The notes under the pieces: generated by a model
Told to the model about the DNA's origin: nothing
The model's database searches: none
The model's input: only the letters and a program-made list of their open reading frames with translations
In this document: positions 46,405 to 54,251 of the stretch, piece after piece
Numbering within the stretch: the first letter of the stretch is position 1
Layout: each line of letters begins with the position of its first letter
Program-made: the position numbers and the translations under genes
Source of the DNA: Ruminococcus sp.
GTDB taxonomy: Bacteria > Bacillota > Clostridia > Oscillospirales > Ruminococcaceae
Assembly (NCBI GenBank): GCA_018376535.1
Contig: JAHABC010000003.1
Coordinates: forward strand, 80,226 to 144,225
DNA: 64,000 bases
Direction of reading: 5' to 3'

Positions 46405-46424
46405 ATAGTCTTAAAACAGACTAT
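46405..46424. promoter_or_regulatory. MarR-type operator, promoter-distal copy
   Basis: ATAGTC-N8-GACTAT with the inner sequence TTAAAACA. It lies just downstream of the -10 box of the marR promoter, in the start-site region. Confidence 0.75.
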
Positions 46425-46428
46425 TAGT

Positions 46429-46457
46429 AGTATAGTCTTATTTCGGACTATTGTCAA
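46429..46457 (-). promoter_or_regulatory. Promoter of marR-MATE
   Basis: Minus strand TTGACA (46457-46452), 17-nt spacer, TATACT (46434-46429). The spacer is almost wholly covered by an operator. Confidence 0.88.
46432..46451. promoter_or_regulatory. MarR-type operator, copy inside the promoter spacer
   Basis: ATAGTC-N8-GACTAT, same arms and same spacer length as the copy at 46405-46424, with centres 27 nt apart. Binding here would block RNA polymerase. Confidence 0.78.
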
Positions 46458-46470
46458 TGGTAAATTAAAG

Positions 46471-46502
46471 AAAATCTCCCAATTTTTCAATCGGGAGATT
46501 TT
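46471..46502 (-). terminator. Terminator of malQ-glgP
   Basis: AAAATCTCCC (46471-46480) and GGGAGATTTT (46493-46502) form a 10-bp stem, followed on the minus strand by CTTTAATTT. An IS605-end-like sequence now separates it from glgP. Confidence 0.75.
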
Positions 46503-46518
46503 AAAACTATATATACAC

Positions 46519-46570
46519 ATCAAGAAGTGACATACTCCCCCACTTATAAAGGTGGGGGAATTCTTGCTGA
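46519..46570 (+). mobile_element. IS200/IS605-end-like remnant, copy 1
   Basis: GAAGTGACATACTCCCCCAC, a short loop, then GGTGGGGGAATTCTTGCTGA. A G/C-rich hairpin followed by the GAATTCTTGCTGA tail resembles the 3' ends of IS200/IS605-group elements and the RNA guides of their TnpB proteins. No transposase or tnpB is present. A related copy lies at 51187-51246. Confidence 0.55.
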
Positions 46571-46576
46571 AATTAG

Positions 46577-48925
46577 TTAAACTTCTTTTATATGCCAAAT
46601 ATTATCAGCATAATCCTTAATAGTTCTATCGGAGGAGAACTTACCAGCATTACAAGTATTCATGAAACATTTTTTAGCGAAGTCTTTTCTATCCTTGTAA
46701 TCTTTATTCACTTTAAGTTTAGCATCTACATAGCTTTCAAGGTCGCCAAGTAGATAGTAGTTATCAGGTGAATGCCAACTAGCACCATCTAATAGTGAGA
46801 AGTAAAGTTCTCTAAACACACCAGAACCACCATCGGAAACAGTGCCATCAATAAGAGTTGATACAACTCTTTGAATTTTTTTATTTTCGGCATATAACTT
46901 TCTGCTATCGTAGTTTGGCATAATGGATTTTAAATCCTCTACCCTAGCACCAAAGATATAGTTATTCTCTTCACCAGCCTCTTGAACTATTTCGATATTA
47001 GCACCGTCATAAGTTCCAAGAGTTACTGCACCATTAAGCATTAACTTCATATTACCAGTACCAGATGCCTCTGTACCTGCAGTGGATATCTGTTCGGAAA
47101 CGTCTGCACCTGCAACTAGCTTTTCAGCATATGATACGTTATAGTTAGATACAAATACTACTTTAATTAAGTCACAAACTTCCTTATCGTTTGCTACTAG
47201 CTTAGCTATTTCGTTGATGTACTTAATTATACCTTTAGCACGTCTATAACCTGGTGCAGATTTTGCTCCAAATATGAATGTTGTTGGAGTGAAATCTTTA
47301 ATAGAACCATCTTTAATACCAAAGTAGATATATAGTATTGAAAAAGCATTCAAAAGTTGTCTTTTATACTCATGAAGTCTTTTAATTTGAATATCAAATA
47401 TGGTATTTGGATTGATACTAATACCTTCTTTTTGCATAATAAAATCTGCAAGTTGTTTCTTTTTGATATCTTTAATTTGAATGTATCTATCAATAGTTTC
47501 CTCATCATCTTTAAGAGGAATTAACTTCTTTAACTCATCAAGGTTAGATACCCAATCTTCTGAACCTAACTTTTCAGTCAATAATGAAGATAACTCTCTA
47601 TTGCATAGTGCTAACCATCTTCTTTGAGTGATACCATTAGTCTTATTTTGGAAACGTTCTGGATATATCTTGTACCAATCAGCAAGAGTATTATCCTTTA
47701 GTATCTGCGTATGAATTTCTGCTACACCATTAATGTAACTAGAACAGTAAGTAGCAATATTAGCCATGTGTACTAAGTTCCCTTGAATTATTTTAATCTT
47801 ATTTATAGTATCTTTATCGATATTTTTAACATACATATCGGATACAAACTTTTCATTTATTTGAATAATAATCTCAAAAACTCTAGGAAGTATCTCTTCT
47901 ATTAGAGAACACTCCCACTTTTCAAGAGCTTCTGGCATTATTGTATGGTTGGTATAGTTAAATACCTTTTGAGCAATCTCAAAAGATTTTTCAAAAGACA
48001 CACCTTCATAATCCATAAGTTGTCTAATCAACTCTGGTACGGATATAACTGGGTGAGTATCATTTAGTTGTATAGTAACATAATCTGCAAGATTTTCTAC
48101 AGTACCAAATCTAGCCTTATGTTTCTTTATGATATCTGTTAAAGATGCACTACTAAAGAAGTATTGTTGTTTAAGTCTTAACTTTTTACCCTCTCTAGTA
48201 TCGTCGTTTGGATATAGTACTCTGGATATATCTTCTGCAAAAACCTTCTCCTTAGATGCCTCTAGGTAATTTTGATTATTAAAAGTATTAAAATCAAACT
48301 CATTTACAGGTTCGGATTGCCATAATCTAAGAGTTCCAACGTTAGCACCCTTATAAGATATTATAGGCATATCATAAGGTACAGCGATTACAGTTTGGTC
48401 TGCATAGTGAATTTCTACACTATCGATATCTTTTCTAACGCTCCAAGGGTCGCCGTACTTAGTCCAGTTGTCAGCCTCTTCACATTGAAAACCATCAACT
48501 ATGGATTGCTTAAATAGACCGTATTTATATCTAATGCCATAGCCATCTAGTGGTAATGATAGTGTAGATGCACTATCTAGGAAACACGCCGCAAGACGTC
48601 CTAAACCACCGTTACCAAGTGCAGAGTCCTCTATTTCTTCTAAAACAGATAGAGATGTACCCATTGAGTTAAAAATTTCTTCAACCTCATCATAGATACC
48701 CAAACATAGTAGATTGTTATATACTGCCCTACCTACTAAAAATTCCATGGATAAATAACAAGCACGTCTAGTAGATAGATGCTTTTCAATACTATTATTC
48801 CAATCTTTCTTAATATATTCCATAACAGTTAAGCCTAAAGCATTATGAATTTCTTGAGGTGTAGCATTAGAAACATCTTTACCTAGAAATTCATTAAAAT
48901 GTTCTTTAAAAACTTCTTTATTCAT
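46577..48925 (-). CDS. glgP: Glycogen/maltodextrin phosphorylase
   Basis: The 782-residue GT35 enzyme has TRRACYLSMEFLVGRAV, ALGNGGLGRLAACFLDS, VTIQLNDTHPVISVPEL and the PLP-lysine site EASGTGNMKLMLNGAVTLGT. It releases glucose 1-phosphate from alpha-1,4-glucans. It overlaps malQ by 8 nt, so phosphorolysis and glucan rearrangement are co-produced. Length is slightly below the usual 800-830, and no regulatory N-terminal extension is present. Confidence 0.95.
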   Translation of the reverse strand: MNKEVFKEHFNEFLGKDVSNATPQEIHNALGLTVMEYIKKDWNNSIEKHLSTRRACYLSMEFLVGRAVYNNLLCLGIYDEVEEIFNSMGTSLSVLEEIEDSALGNGGLGRLAACFLDSASTLSLPLDGYGIRYKYGLFKQSIVDGFQCEEADNWTKYGDPWSVRKDIDSVEIHYADQTVIAVPYDMPIISYKGANVGTLRLWQSEPVNEFDFNTFNNQNYLEASKEKVFAEDISRVLYPNDDTREGKKLRLKQQYFFSSASLTDIIKKHKARFGTVENLADYVTIQLNDTHPVISVPELIRQLMDYEGVSFEKSFEIAQKVFNYTNHTIMPEALEKWECSLIEEILPRVFEIIIQINEKFVSDMYVKNIDKDTINKIKIIQGNLVHMANIATYCSSYINGVAEIHTQILKDNTLADWYKIYPERFQNKTNGITQRRWLALCNRELSSLLTEKLGSEDWVSNLDELKKLIPLKDDEETIDRYIQIKDIKKKQLADFIMQKEGISINPNTIFDIQIKRLHEYKRQLLNAFSILYIYFGIKDGSIKDFTPTTFIFGAKSAPGYRRAKGIIKYINEIAKLVANDKEVCDLIKVVFVSNYNVSYAEKLVAGADVSEQISTAGTEASGTGNMKLMLNGAVTLGTYDGANIEIVQEAGEENNYIFGARVEDLKSIMPNYDSRKLYAENKKIQRVVSTLIDGTVSDGGSGVFRELYFSLLDGASWHSPDNYYLLGDLESYVDAKLKVNKDYKDRKDFAKKCFMNTCNAGKFSSDRTIKDYADNIWHIKEV

Positions 48926-50555
48926 TGGGAATATCCTCCTTTAAAGTATTATTTAATATATCTTTATGGATTTCAACAGTAGATATTGTATCTACAGAAG
49001 TATCCTTTAAAGCGTCATTTAAAGATGATTTTTCACCATCAATAGAAACTTCTTCGCTAGTTTCTTCATTATCTGGAATGTCAAGACGATTATATAACTC
49101 ATTTAACTCATAAATCTTTTGAGCCAATTCGTTAGTAAAGTCCGACTTTTGAGTTCTAAACTGCCAGTTATTACCTAAAGTAGATGGGGTATTCATTCTA
49201 CCTTCACTACCAATATCTAATAAATCTTGCATTTGAGCAACGGCAATATACGCTACACTAGACCATGTTAATTCAACTATAGCCCATGGTAGACGTTTCT
49301 TCTTCTTGATATTTAGATACTTCTTACAGAACTTAATAGTCTTCTTATCTTGAGAGTATACCCAACCTTTGATAGTATCATTATCGTGAGTGCCAGTGTA
49401 AGCTATACAGTTACTGGATTTAAAGTTATGTGGTAAGTATTGACTCTTTGGATTATCAAAGCCAAATTGAAGTACTTTCATACCTGGAAAGCCAGTCTTA
49501 TCTAAAAGTTGTTGAACTTCTGGAGTTATAAAGCCTAAATCCTCAGCGATTATATTCAACTTACCTAGTTTATCTTCTAAGGTTTTAAATAGTTCGTAAT
49601 CTGGACCTTTACACCATTTACCGACAACTGCATCTTTAGAACCAAATGGAATAGTATAATAACTTTCAAAGCCTCTAAAGTGGTCTATTCTAACCACATC
49701 GTATATCTTAGATGCGTACTTTATCCTAGATACCCACCATGAATAGTTATCTTTTTTGTGAGCGTTCCAGTTATATATAGGATTTCCCCAAAGTTGTCCC
49801 TTAGGTGAGAATACATCTGGAGGACAACCAGCTACTTCTATAGGAGAACCATCTTTATTTAGTTTAAATAGTTCAGGTTTAGACCAAACGTCAGCACTAT
49901 CATAGGCTACATATATAGGAATATCTCCAATAATTTCGATACCCTTATCATTAGCATACTTTTTTAGTTCAAACCACTGTTCATAGAACTTATATTGAAT
50001 AAACTTAAAGAACTCTATTTCATCTGCCAATTTAGATTTTATAGCTTTAATACTATTAAAGTTTCTAAGAGCATACTTTTTATCCCATTCGCACCAAGGT
50101 TTTCCATTATTTTTGAACTTCAAAGCCATATATAGAGCATAATCATCTAACCAAAAACCATTTTCAGCCACAAAGGTATCATAGTTTTTAGAGAGTTCTT
50201 TTCTATAGTTAGAAAAGGCAATCCTTAGAACTTCATAGCAATTTTCATATAGAGTAGTATAGTCTATACTATTAGGAGATTTTTCCCAATCGATATATTG
50301 ATAATCTTCATCACAAAGTAATCCTTGATGCTTTAATATATCAAAATCTATAAAGTATGGATTTCCTGCATATGCTGAAAATGATGAGTATGGGCTATCG
50401 CCATAACTAGTAGGATTTAAAGGTAGGATTTGCCAACATTTTACACCACTCTTGACTAGAAAGTCTACAAAGTCATAAGCATTTCTGCCTAGCTTTCCTA
50501 TACCATATTTAGATGGAATACTTGAGATGTGCATTAAAATACAACTTTTTCTCAT
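48918..50555 (-). CDS. malQ: 4-alpha-glucanotransferase (amylomaltase) with acidic tail
   Basis: The 545-residue protein is a GH77 enzyme: MHISSIPSKYGIGKLG, SGVKCWQILPLNPTSYGDSPYSSFSAYAGNP in blocks, IGDIPIYVAYDSADVW, the nucleophile Asp in VRIDHFRGFESYY, the acid Glu in IIAEDLG and YTGTHDNDT. It disproportionates maltodextrins. About 50 residues past the usual end (about 495-545) are acidic and Ser/Thr/Asp-rich and belong to no domain I recognise. GAAAGGA precedes the ATG. Confidence 0.94.
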   Translation of the reverse strand: MRKSCILMHISSIPSKYGIGKLGRNAYDFVDFLVKSGVKCWQILPLNPTSYGDSPYSSFSAYAGNPYFIDFDILKHQGLLCDEDYQYIDWEKSPNSIDYTTLYENCYEVLRIAFSNYRKELSKNYDTFVAENGFWLDDYALYMALKFKNNGKPWCEWDKKYALRNFNSIKAIKSKLADEIEFFKFIQYKFYEQWFELKKYANDKGIEIIGDIPIYVAYDSADVWSKPELFKLNKDGSPIEVAGCPPDVFSPKGQLWGNPIYNWNAHKKDNYSWWVSRIKYASKIYDVVRIDHFRGFESYYTIPFGSKDAVVGKWCKGPDYELFKTLEDKLGKLNIIAEDLGFITPEVQQLLDKTGFPGMKVLQFGFDNPKSQYLPHNFKSSNCIAYTGTHDNDTIKGWVYSQDKKTIKFCKKYLNIKKKKRLPWAIVELTWSSVAYIAVAQMQDLLDIGSEGRMNTPSTLGNNWQFRTQKSDFTNELAQKIYELNELYNRLDIPDNEETSEEVSIDGEKSSLNDALKDTSVDTISTVEIHKDILNNTLKEDIPNE

Positions 50556-50608
50556 AAAATAAAAATCCTTTCAAAATATTTTGAATAAAAATCTTTTTCA
50601 GGCAAATA

Positions 50609-50627
50609 ATAGTCTTAAAACTACTAT
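50609..50627. promoter_or_regulatory. Third copy of the MarR-type operator, imperfect
   Basis: ATAGTCTTAAAACTACTAT closely matches the operator at 46405-46424 (ATAGTC-TTAAAACA-GACTAT), being one base shorter with one change in the right arm. It lies between the divergent malQ and PF06541 genes, 21 nt before the latter. Confidence 0.5.
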
Positions 50628-50647
50628 TTAAAGTGAGTGATTGTTTT

Positions 50648-51034
50648 ATGACTTTAAACGATATCTCTAAAAGAGGTCTAGTATTTATAATCGGTGGCTT
50701 AATGTATGCACTGATAGAAATATCTGCTAGAGGTTACACCCATTGGAGCATGGTTCTAACTGGTGGACTATGCTTAACTCTAATGTATGAAATAGATATT
50801 AAGTATAACTTCAGCTTTTGGATAAAATGTCTATTTGGTGCTATAATTATAACTACTTTTGAATTTTTAGTAGGCGTATTAGTAAATCTAATTATGCATT
50901 GGAACGTTTGGGACTATTCTACATTACCCCTAAACGTACTAGGTCAAATATGTGTACCTTACTTTTTTATATGGTACTTAGTATCTATACTGGGATTTTT
51001 AATATGTTCCCTTATAGAAAAACGTCTTGCCTGA
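50648..51034 (+). CDS. PF06541-type membrane protein (putative ABC transporter type IV)
   Basis: The 128-residue protein has four membrane segments and the family blocks RGYTHWSMVLTGGLCLTL and WNVWDYSTLPLNVLGQICVPYF. The family is named for a presumed ABC transporter link but has no demonstrated function. The start is uncertain between ATG 50648 and GTG 50633; neither has a strong ribosome binding site. The MarR-type operator just upstream may place it under the regulator of the MATE pump. Confidence 0.82.
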   Translation: MTLNDISKRGLVFIIGGLMYALIEISARGYTHWSMVLTGGLCLTLMYEIDIKYNFSFWIKCLFGAIIITTFEFLVGVLVNLIMHWNVWDYSTLPLNVLGQICVPYFFIWYLVSILGFLICSLIEKRLA

Positions 51035-51091
51035 AATACTTTCTTTACTATTATACATTTTTTCTAATAGTTTTTCAAGTAGTTTAATGTT

Positions 51092-51134
51092 AAAAAAAGA
51101 AGTTGATTTGTAAATTTTACTCAACTTCTTTTTT
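51092..51134. terminator. Bidirectional terminator
   Basis: AAAAAAGAAGTTGA and TCAACTTCTTTTTT form a 14-bp stem with U-runs on both strands, after the PF06541 gene. Confidence 0.85.
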
Positions 51135-51186
51135 ATATCTACTAAGATACGCTATTAAGATATTAAAATGTTCTAATTTGCCATTG

Positions 51187-51246
51187 CATCTTGAAGTGAA
51201 CTACTCTACCTTCGCTTAAAAGTTGGAGTGTTCTTGCTGATTTTTT
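51187..51246 (+). mobile_element. IS200/IS605-end-like remnant, copy 2 (degenerate)
   Basis: It aligns with the copy at 46519 through GAAGTGA...TACTC, a weak hairpin around CTTAAAAG, and the shared tail TTCTTGCTGATTTTT, in the same orientation. The hairpin stem is decayed. The 51035-51399 gap otherwise holds only the terminator at 51092 and the gap promoter. Confidence 0.45.
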
Positions 51247-51328
51247 GTTCTCCTGTTAATTACAAAAAGATGCATCTTGATTCATTGCAAAGCATACAAT
51301 ACATATTACAGTTTTTCAAAAAAACCTC

Positions 51329-51357
51329 TTGACTTTTGAGTGGAAATGTTGTACAAT
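51329..51357 (+). promoter_or_regulatory. Promoter of gap
   Basis: TTGACT (51329-51334), 17-nt spacer, TACAAT (51352-51357), about 42 nt before the start codon. Confidence 0.8.
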
Positions 51358-51399
51358 ATATATATAAATTAAATTTAAAAATTTAGGAGGATTTTTCCC

Positions 51400-52437
51400 A
51401 TGTCAGTTAAAGTTGCTATTAACGGCTTCGGTCGTATTGGTCGTCTAGCTTTTAGACAAATGTTCGGTGCAGAAGGTTATGATGTTGTTGCTATCAACGA
51501 CTTAACTAAGCCTTCAATGTTAGCACAACTATTAAAGTATGATACTGCTCAAGGTGGTTATTGTGGTAAGATTGGTGAAAACCTACACACTGTTACTGCT
51601 GATGATGAAGCAGGTACTATCACTGTTGATGGTAAGACTTTAAAAATCTATGCTATGGCTAAGGCTAATGAACTTCCTTGGGGTGAAATCGGTGTTGATG
51701 TAGTTCTTGAATGTACTGGTTTCTACTGCTCAAAGGAAAAGAGCCAAGCTCACATCGATGCAGGTGCTAAGAAGGTAGTTATCTCTGCTCCAGCTGGTAA
51801 TGACCTAAAGACTATCGTATTCTCAGTAAACGAAAATACTCTAACTGCTGAAGATACTATTATCTCTGCTGCTTCTTGTACTACTAACTGTTTAGCTCCT
51901 ATGGCTAAGACTCTAAATGATTACGCTCCAATTCAAAGCGGTATCATGAGCACTATCCACGCTTACACTGGTGACCAAATGATTCTTGATGGTCCACACA
52001 GAAAGGGCGACCTAAGAAGAGCTAGAGCTGGTGCTGCAAATATCGTACCTAACTCAACTGGTGCTGCAAAGGCAATCGGTCTAGTTATTCCTGAACTAAA
52101 TGGTAAGTTAATCGGTTCTGCACAAAGAGTTCCAGTTCCAACTGGTTCTACAACAATCCTAACTGCAGTAGTTAAGGGTGCTGACGTAACTAAGGAAGGC
52201 ATTAACGCTGCTATGAAGGCTGCTGCTTCTGAATCCTTTGGTTACAATGAAGATGCTATCGTTTCTTCTGACGTTATCGGTATGAAGTTCGGTTCTCTAT
52301 TCGATGCTACTCAAACTATGGTTTCTAAGATTGCTGATGACCTATATGAAGTTCAAGTAGTTTCTTGGTATGATAACGAAAATTCATACACTAGCCAAAT
52401 GGTTAGAACTATCAAGTACTTTGCAGAATTAGGCTAA
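51400..52437 (+). CDS. gap: Glyceraldehyde-3-phosphate dehydrogenase, NAD-type
   Basis: The 345-residue protein begins [18 protein letters not shown] with the NAD-binding fold and has the active site [13 protein letters not shown] with the nucleophilic Cys, the following [24 protein letters not shown] in blocks, and [15 protein letters not shown]. It carries out the oxidative step of glycolysis. Its codon choices are markedly biased (ggt, gct, aag), as expected of a highly expressed gene. Monocistronic, with strong promoter, AGGAGG site and terminator. Confidence 0.96.
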   Translation: MSVKVAINGFGRIGRLAFRQMFGAEGYDVVAINDLTKPSMLAQLLKYDTAQGGYCGKIGENLHTVTADDEAGTITVDGKTLKIYAMAKANELPWGEIGVDVVLECTGFYCSKEKSQAHIDAGAKKVVISAPAGNDLKTIVFSVNENTLTAEDTIISAASCTTNCLAPMAKTLNDYAPIQSGIMSTIHAYTGDQMILDGPHRKGDLRRARAGAANIVPNSTGAAKAIGLVIPELNGKLIGSAQRVPVPTGSTTILTAVVKGADVTKEGINAAMKAAASESFGYNEDAIVSSDVIGMKFGSLFDATQTMVSKIADDLYEVQVVSWYDNENSYTSQMVRTIKYFAELG

Positions 52438-52470
52438 TCGCTAGATAAGTAAAATATTTTGATATATTTA

Positions 52471-52497
52471 GGCGGTATCTTTTAAGATATCGCCTTT
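52471..52497 (+). terminator. Terminator after gap
   Basis: GGCGGTATCTT and AAGATATCGCC pair with one G-T, followed by TTTG. Confidence 0.8.
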
Positions 52498-52525
52498 GTT
52501 ATATTAAACTTTTTTTCTTTTTGTA

Positions 52526-52554
52526 TTGACATATTCTCACGGATTGAGTATAAT
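52526..52554 (+). promoter_or_regulatory. Promoter of the HPr-like gene
   Basis: TTGACA (52526-52531), 17-nt spacer, TATAAT (52549-52554): full consensus. Confidence 0.9.
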
Positions 52555-52594
52555 AATAGAGCATACTTATGTATGACAGAAAGGATTTGTTATT

Positions 52595-52819
52595 ATGGAA
52601 AAGTTAACTATTAATTTCAATGATATTATAGATGTGGAAAACTTCGTTGAAATCGTTGGTAAGTACAATTTTGATGTTACTCTCTCTCAAGGAAAGTATG
52701 AGGTAGATGGTAAATCTCTTATGGGTATATTCTCCTTAGATATAACTAAGCCTATTGATATACTTGTAGCTAAAAAAGATACTTCTTTTATAGATGAAAT
52801 TCAAAAGTATATCGCTTAA
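52595..52819 (+). CDS. HPr-like protein lacking the phosphorylated histidine
   Basis: The 74-residue protein has the size of HPr and its second half matches: GKYEVDGKSLMGIFSLDIT resembles the GKxVNGKSIMGVMSL segment around the HPr kinase serine (here Ser41). The first half lacks the GLHARPA motif, having DIIDVENFVEI there, so it cannot be the PTS phosphocarrier. It could be a regulatory homologue, like Crh of Bacillus. It stands alone, with a consensus promoter and GAAAGGA. Confidence 0.75.
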   Translation: MEKLTINFNDIIDVENFVEIVGKYNFDVTLSQGKYEVDGKSLMGIFSLDITKPIDILVAKKDTSFIDEIQKYIA

Positions 52820-52834
52820 AATTTAATATAGTAA

Positions 52835-52867
52835 ATGGCAAGTATAAAAAACTTGCCATTATTTTAT
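52835..52867 (+). terminator. Terminator after the HPr-like gene
   Basis: AATGGCAAGT (52835-52844) and ACTTGCCATT (52852-52861), then ATTTTAT. Confidence 0.85.
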
Positions 52868-52873
52868 ATATTT

Positions 52874-52899
52874 AGGAATACTTTATTTAAAGTGTTCCT
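52874..52899 (-). terminator. Terminator after the first half-dockerin gene
   Basis: AGGAAtACTTTA/TAAAGTgTTCCT stem just beyond the stop at 52916, with A/T-rich flanks on both sides. Confidence 0.65.
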
Positions 52900-52915
52900 A
52901 TATTTTTATGTGTTA

Positions 52916-53035
52916 TTACCATTCCATTAAGCCTAGTAGATACTTTTTAAGCATAAGTAAGTCTACAGTGTTTACTTTTCCGTCTAAGTTGATATCACCT
53001 CTTGGGAATGTGCTATCACCGACAGTAAATTCTGT
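52916..53035. repeat. 120-bp direct repeat, copy 1 (dockerin 3' ends)
   Basis: This stretch, coding for the last 39 residues, is repeated with only a few substitutions at 53554-53673. The encoded segment TEFTVGDSTFPRGDINLDG and onward to the stop is the same in both. Confidence 0.9.
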
Positions 53036-53536
53036 TATTGGTTTGTTTTCGCTTTCACCAACAGTTGGTGCAGGTGCTATATCGATTGATTCTGAGTCTA
53101 AAACTTTTGGATTATTTTCAACATTTTTATTTAAAACATACATATATGGATAATCATCTTCTTCTCTATTGAAAAAGAATTCAACAAAATAAACTTCACC
53201 ATCATTTTCTTTTTCAATAGTTGACATAACATCATTTGTGATATCATATCGTACGTCCGAATATCCCATACCATCGGATATCTCTACATATATTTTTGTT
53301 AATATAAACTTAGTACCATCTAAAACTATAGTATGATTTTCATCTTCAATTACACTTTGAATATCAAAATCATCAGGAAGTTGATAATCAAGTTGTTTAG
53401 TATCATCAGATTCATAAATATATAATTGACTATTATCTAATACAACATCAGCTGAAACATTCATTGGGATTAAAGTTAAAGAACCTAAAGTTGCAATAGA
53501 CATCGCATAAGCTAAAACTTTTTTTAAATTTTTCAT
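52916..53536 (-). CDS. Secreted half-dockerin protein
   Basis: The 206-residue protein has a signal peptide (1 to about 29, ...MNVSA), a domain of about 120 residues unlike any family I recognise (LPDDFDIQSVIEDENHTIVLDG), a short linker PTVGESENKP and, at the end, a single dockerin repeat GDINLDGKVNTVDLLMLKKY. Normal dockerins have two such calcium-binding repeats. AGGAGG precedes the ATG. A paralogue lies 17 nt upstream with a nearly identical 3' end. Confidence 0.82.
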   Translation of the reverse strand: MKNLKKVLAYAMSIATLGSLTLIPMNVSADVVLDNSQLYIYESDDTKQLDYQLPDDFDIQSVIEDENHTIVLDGTKFILTKIYVEISDGMGYSDVRYDITNDVMSTIEKENDGEVYFVEFFFNREEDDYPYMYVLNKNVENNPKVLDSESIDIAPAPTVGESENKPITEFTVGDSTFPRGDINLDGKVNTVDLLMLKKYLLGLMEW

Positions 53537-53553
53537 ATAAATTCCTCCTTAAA

Positions 53554-53673
53554 TTACCATTCCATTAATCCTAGTAGATATTTTTTAAGCATTAGTAAGT
53601 CTACAGTGTTTACCTTGCCATCTAAGTTGATATCTCCTCTTGGGAATGTGCTATCACCGACAGTAAATTCTGT
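53554..53673. repeat. 120-bp direct repeat, copy 2 (dockerin 3' ends)
   Basis: Second copy of the repeat at 52916-53035, offset 638 bp. Recombination between the copies would delete one gene. Confidence 0.9.
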
Positions 53674-54051
53674 ATTTGGATTGCCACTACTTTCTCCTAC
53701 TGTTGGAGTATCTGGATTTGATGATATTCCAACCATTATTCTTCTAAGTGAATTTTTAGGTATTGCACTATCATATTCATTTTCATCATAATAAACTTCA
53801 TAAGAATAAGCATATCCATTATTAATATCATCAGATTTAAATAGATATTGTTTTCCAATCTTTTCGACTTGTGAACCAAATAAGTCTATATTTTCTGTCA
53901 TTTCATATACTCCAACCAATTTGAAAACTTTACCATCTATCACTAAAGTTTGGTTTTCATCATCAACTACAGATTGAATATCAAAACTATCTGGTAACAA
54001 ATAACATGGAAAATTTTCACTTGTTGTTGTAAGTGTAGCATCTGTTTCCAC
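53554..54051 (-). pseudogene. Half-dockerin paralogue without its 5' end
   Basis: The frame encodes a relative of the neighbouring protein: CYLLPDSFDIQSVVDDENQTLVIDG aligned to LPDDFDIQSVIEDENHTIVLDG, and the same C-terminal half-dockerin. The paralogue has a signal peptide and about 55 residues before this point; here there are only about 15 after a GTG at 54051, and the frame upstream runs into unrelated sequence and a stop near 54090. No ribosome binding site is seen. The likely cause is the junction with the island that begins here. Confidence 0.75.
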
Positions 54052-54134
54052 ATCTGTGAAGCACTTATAAGTACACCCACTCTTAAATCAGGCAATAGAC
54101 CATATTCGATGAATATAAAATAACGCAACATGAG

Positions 54135-54176
54135 GCTATGTCTCCGAAACTATTAATGGAGGCATAGCTATTTTTT
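54135..54176 (+). terminator. Strong terminator at the island edge
   Basis: GCTATGTCTCC (54135-54145) and GGAGGCATAGC (54158-54168) form an 11-bp stem with one G-T pair, then TATTTTTT. No plus-strand gene precedes it in the 80 nt to the junction, so it may have belonged to a gene lost at the junction. It insulates the agr operon. Confidence 0.8.
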
Positions 54177-54179
54177 CTA

Positions 54180-54208
54180 TTGAAATAATCTCTCCGATGT
54201 GGTATAAT
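54180..54208 (+). promoter_or_regulatory. Promoter of agrA-agrC
   Basis: TTGAAA (54180-54185), 17-nt spacer, TATAAT (54203-54208), about 44 nt before the regulator start. Confidence 0.82.
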
Positions 54209-54251
54209 GATAACTGATACATAAAGCATGACCAATTGTGAGGTGATTGCT

